A DNA stretch of 34,981 nucleotides from Smittium culicis (Eukaryota > Kickxellomycota > Harpellomycetes > Harpellales > Legeriomycetaceae): contig LSSN01000485.1 of assembly GCA_001970855.1 (NCBI GenBank), positions 1 to 34,981 on the forward strand, read 5' to 3'. Shown here in pieces: positions 31,496 through 34,981 of the stretch (within the stretch, counting starts at the first letter, position 1; the number at the start of each line of letters is the position of its first letter). The notes below the pieces were generated by a model. The model saw only the letters and a list, made by a program, of their open reading frames with translations, did not search any database and had not been told where the DNA came from. The translations under genes and the position numbers were made by a program.

Positions 31496-33083
31496 ATTAT
31501 TTTCAACTTCCAAACAGCATTCTATACCTTGACATTGTTTCAAGTAAACTTTATAGTTGAAACTTCGAGATCCACAAGATTTAAGTTCGTTCCAAAAAAA
31601 AAAAAAAACTATTTTGTCTAGCTCTTTGAGCTCCTAGACAGAGCCTACATTTTCAGGATTAATAAAAAATAGGCTCATATCCAAGTGTGGTTATGATTGA
31701 CAAGGCTCTAATATAGTAATTTTCCAAACAACTGAAATTCGTATTGATACCTAATTCTGGACTTGCGTGCAGAAACTGTCCCAGACTGTACCTTAAAATT
31801 GGTTTCTTCTGCTTCTAGATGTTTCTCGTCTGGATTTTCTGACATCCGAATCGCTTTTCATTAGCTATGCCATCCTTCAACCAAGGTTTCTGCAAATCCG
31901 TATGGCTTTTTTGTATAGCTTACTTATAAGAGTACACTACTAAAGCTCAACTACAGCAAGGCATTTCAATCTTAAGAGATGCTATACATATAATTTATAT
32001 AGTTTGGCTACAAAAGATAATGCTTATAAGTATCTTAATTAGAAGCTGTTTTGTTTAAACAACTACTTTCTAGATTTTTTTTTATAAACCAAAATCATTT
32101 CAACTTATTGCTTGATAGTTTAAAATTTTTGGTCTATCAAAACTAGCTAACTTAATATATTACAAAAAATATAATATCTAAGCCATCAATTTATAGACTA
32201 TATATTTTATAAACCGAGTAGAATTTATTCTAAATAACCGACTTGCGTTCAGTAATTCCTATGTTCCATAAAACACTTTCTGCGAAATGATCAAATGCAG
32301 CTACATAAATCTAGTTATTTCCTAGTTGGAACTACTTGTAGCAAATATCAGTATGCTTTTAAATTAATAGATCTAACAGTCCATAAGCAACGAAAGAAAA
32401 GATAACTATTAGCTGGAAAGTTACGAGCTTGGAGAGACTTTTGTTTAATAATAAGTAATAATGGTCGTTCTTATTTGATAAAAATACTGTACTTGAAGTT
32501 TTAATAAAAAAATTATGCATTAATAGCGTGGTTAGATAAACTGGTGCCATTTTAATACGACTTTTCAGTAGAGATGTCACGTTTAAGAGCTTAGAATAAA
32601 GATAGGTAATTATTAAGCTAAACAGATAAAAAATGTGCGGCATTCATATTTCAAGATCGATAAGCTGTTTCTACAACTTGTATAATATGAAAATCTTTGG
32701 CTAAAATAGTGTTAAAAATTTCTGAGTTAAAAAAAAATAAATTGCTAGGTATATAATGTTTATTAAAATACTAAGCACTATATGTCTAAAAATAAAGCAA
32801 ATAAGTTAAAACAAATCCATAATCATTCATTATATAAAAAATGAAAGACGAAAGATTTTTTTTTATTTATTTTAAATAAATTAATACTAAAAATGAAGTT
32901 GCTAAGATAATATCATTTAGCTTTTTTAAAAAGTGTATGAAAAATGATTGACTTTGAGAAATGAAGAATAAGTTAGCTATTTTTTGCCAATTTGATCAAT
33001 TTTAATCTAGTGGATCAAAAAAATAATATTACTCATTTACCATCGTGTCTAATTAGCCAATTCTTATTTTATCTTGTTTTTGC
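31496..33083. other. Degraded region downstream of TVT paralogue 3
   Basis: Less AT-rich patches (31.5-31.9 kb and 32.2-32.6 kb) look like further old transposon debris. GACTTGCGT followed by a similar CAG(T/A)AA occurs twice, near 31763 and 32242. A 94-codon minus-strand frame at 32359-32643 is hydrophobic, lacks any recognisable motif and is not called. The last 100 bases are the 3' flank of the gene stopping at 33084. Confidence 0.35.
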
Positions 33084-34290
33084 TTATATTTTTCCTTTGT
33101 AAACTGGGTTTGGTCCTGCGTTATAGACAGCTGGGACAGGGATGATTTTTGCTGCGCATTTTCCGCTACCTGAACCGTAAGCTCCAGAACCACCACTTCC
33201 TGATCCGTAAACTCCGGAACCGCCATTTCCTGAACTTCCACTTCCAGAGCCGCTATTTGCACCATATTCATAGCATGTACTAACAACTGTTTCAGTAACT
33301 TCAGTGGTTCCAGTTGCTGAGGAGGTGAATGTCATGCTTTGAAGAGTTAGAAGTGTGCTAGTCAAGAATGCTGGAACAACCATTGTTTTTGTATTTATAG
33401 AGTATTGAGTAAGAACAGTAGTTGCTGGTGCTATTTGTGTGGCAACCTGGGTTTCAGTTAAAACAGCTGTAGCAGTTGCTGAGTTGGTTGCATAGGCTGT
33501 ATCTGTAATAATTTGATTGTTAGTTACGACTGCTTGTTCTGTTTGAACATTGGTTACAGTTACGTAATACAAGTTGGTTTGAGTTACTACGTTAGTGGCA
33601 GTAGCAGTTACCACATTCACAACTGTTGTTTGAACTGTTGCAGTTGCTTGAGCATATTTGGTTTGTAAATTTGTAAGAGTAGCAGTACTAGTAACTGTAT
33701 TTGTCATAGTTTGAGTTTTTACAAACAAGTTATAGTCCGTGGTAAGTGTGGTTTGAGTAACTGTGAAAGTAGATGTAACTTTAGAACCGCCTCCACTACC
33801 ACCACCTCCGTTTCCGCCGTTTCCATTTCCGCCTCCACATCCGCTTCCGCTTCCACTTCCACTTCCACTTCCGCCATAACCACAGCTTCCACCAGATCCG
33901 CCGCTTGAGTAACCGTTGCTTCCGCCAGATCCGCCGCTTGAGTAACCGCTGCTTCCGCCTGATCCGCTGCTTGAGTAGCCGCTGCTTCCGCCAGATCCGC
34001 TGCTTGAGTAGCCGCTGCTTCCACCGGATCCGCTGCTTGAGTAGTCGCTGCTTCCGTAATTTCCGCTTCCATATGATGGTGGTGCTATATTTTATTCGAA
34101 ATCAATATTTAGTTGTTATATTTTTTTAAATTAACGTACTGATATATATATATATATAAAGTCTAAAGTCCAAAGTTTTATATCATTTATACTCACCTGA
34201 GCTAGGTCCCGCGTATCCAGATTGTGGTAAAGCTGAAGAAGCAATAGCGAATATCAAAGAAACTAAAGCGCTGGTATATTGAACTCTCAT
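33084..34290 (-). CDS. Secreted Thr/Val-rich (TVT) protein with Gly/Ser repeats, paralogue 3, two exons
   Basis: The CDS joins exon 1 (34290-34197) to exon 2 (34084-33084) and gives 364 residues. The intron (34196-34085, 112 nt) starts GTGAGT and ends ATAG in phase 1, splitting an Ala codon, and contains an AT run. Exon 1 is a signal peptide, MRVQYTSALVSLIFAIASSA, followed by LPQ. Residues about 42-101 are roughly five copies of an 11-residue Gly/Ser/Tyr unit (GGSSGYSSSGS and variants). A Ser-Gly dipeptide run and a Gly/Asn stretch follow, to about 132. The Thr/Val/Ser domain (133-303) contains DYNLFVKTQT, matching the paralogues. The C-terminus (304-364) is Gly/Ser-rich, then KCAAKIIPVPAVYNAGP and the tail YKGKI. 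There are four cysteines. The likely role is an elastic or adhesive extracellular protein; the function is not shown. Open frames on the plus strand at 33711-34129 are shadows of the repeat. Confidence 0.82.
33880..34055 (-). repeat. 33-bp in-frame tandem repeats in TVT paralogue 3
   Basis: About five 33-bp units encode Ser-Ser-Gly-Tyr-Ser-Ser-(Ser/Gly)-Gly-Ser-Gly-Gly. The units differ mainly at synonymous positions and at one Ser/Asn/Cys site and one Ser/Gly site. The block is a GC-rich island. It is prone to copy-number change, so the assembled number may be wrong. Confidence 0.85.
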
Positions 34291-34343
34291 TTTTATTATT
34301 TTGATTGGGGGCTTAGATTAATTTTGTTAAAGGTTAAGATTTT

Positions 34344-34351
34344 TTTATATA
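34344..34351 (-). promoter_or_regulatory. Probable TATA box of TVT paralogue 3
   Basis: TATATAAA on the minus strand, 54 nt upstream of the ATG at 34290, flanked by a more GC-rich CGCC and a CCCCC tract on either side, so it stands out better than most AT strings here. Confidence 0.4.
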
Positions 34352-34981
34352 AAAAGGCGATGTATTAAGGTAAAGGTATTTTGCTTAAGAGTTGATCAGT
34401 TCAATCTTATTAGGATGAATGTTTTGCTTTTGTGTTTTATAATTGTTATTTAGGTTTCTATATTGCCTTTTTATACTGAATTTTTCTGAATCTTAGCAAA
34501 CTAAAATAAGTAATTACTCTCACTAAATTTACTATAAAGACTTATAACTATATAACGCTTCTCTTTCATTTTTTTCGTTTTATAATAAATATATTACTTG
34601 AAATATAGTATTAATTTTACTCAGGAATATTTAAAGGCTTGATTAAACTAAGTGAAAAAATGTTATTTTAATTTTGGCAAGAAAAATATTTTCCAGTATG
34701 CCACAAAATATCAGAGGTTTTCTCTGAGAATTTTGCTAGTAGCTAGATATCAAAAATTTTTATTCATAAGTATCTCCTTGTTATACTTTAAAATTTAATG
34801 TTTAGTTTTATTTTATTGAAATTTTGAGGCTGATTTATTACATGCTGAGAAGTTGAAATTATAATTTATATTTCCCGCTTTCTATACAAGAAACCTCATT
34901 GTTCCAAAATTTCTCTTCTCAAGAAAATATAACTTCAAGTTAATAAGCTAGGGAATGGAGTATTAGCTTTTATCCAATAAT
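34352..34981. other. Upstream flank of TVT paralogue 3
   Basis: AT-rich sequence to the window end, presumably upstream regulatory DNA of the gene starting at 34290. I see no gene or repeat that I can support. Confidence 0.4.

Noticed and set aside
32359..32643. 94-codon minus-strand hydrophobic frame
   Set aside because: No recognisable motif and mixed composition; likely chance or old transposon debris.
33711..34129. Plus- and minus-strand Ala/Glu-, Cys/Arg- and Ser-rich frames within TVT paralogue 3
   Set aside because: They are alternative-frame readings of the 33-bp Gly/Ser/Tyr repeat. The spliced frame with the signal peptide explains the region better.
1..34981. CRISPR arrays, rRNA genes, bacterial operons and ribosome binding sites
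   Set aside because: No regularly spaced repeats, rRNA-like sequence or prokaryotic gene organisation were seen. Introns and transposon types indicate a eukaryote.

Overview
The window is very AT-rich eukaryotic DNA. A counted 60-nt intergenic line at 8221 has 15 % G+C, against 40 % in a transposase line at 18541. Genes are few, introns are short with GT-AG ends, homopolymer and simple-repeat tracts are common, and 543 bases are unknown (N). The secreted Thr/Val-rich genes, short introns and heavily decayed transposons suggest a fungus. An early-diverging, animal-associated lineage such as a Harpellales gut fungus fits best, but this is inference from style; no rRNA, tRNA or housekeeping gene fixes the taxonomy.

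Likely host genes. Three minus-strand genes (327-1343, 5279-6253, 33084-34290) form one paralogous family. Each has a 28-31 codon signal-peptide exon, one phase-1 intron, a Gly/Asn/Ser- or Pro-rich spacer, a 170-180 residue Thr/Val/Ser 'TVT' domain, a Gly-rich segment and a basic tail rich in Tyr and Lys. They look like secreted cell-wall or surface proteins. A fourth gene (27080-28363, plus) is intronless and encodes a 427-residue disordered, Ser/Asn-rich protein of unknown function with an Arg-x-Arg-x-x-Ser site and an acidic patch.

Transposon graveyard. From about 9.7 to 13.4 kb there are relics of Tc1/IS630-type DDE transposases: one on the plus strand near 9.8 kb, a fuller one on the minus strand at 12427-13355, and a weak N-terminal fragment near 11.2 kb. 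From about 15.9 to 21.9 kb lies a decayed minus-strand non-LTR retrotransposon with an ORF1 carrying a zinc knuckle, an endonuclease domain, and a reverse transcriptase with YADD and a C-terminal region. A 2346-bp hAT transposon (17632-19977) sits inside it, immediately before the YADD codons. The hAT has matched terminal inverted repeats, a 6/8 target-site duplication and a ZBED5-like transposase broken by only a few stops and shifts. The start of a second retrotransposon ORF1 may run into the N gap at 14841-15383. From 28.4 to 32.7 kb is a less AT-rich stretch with fragments of reading frames and diverged dispersed repeats, one of which has a partner near 23.9 kb.

Overall this looks like a gene-poor, repeat-rich compartment that holds members of a secreted-protein family. 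The best points for follow-up are the intron-anchored TVT paralogues, the animal-type hAT and its nested insertion, and the two unidentified dispersed repeats.
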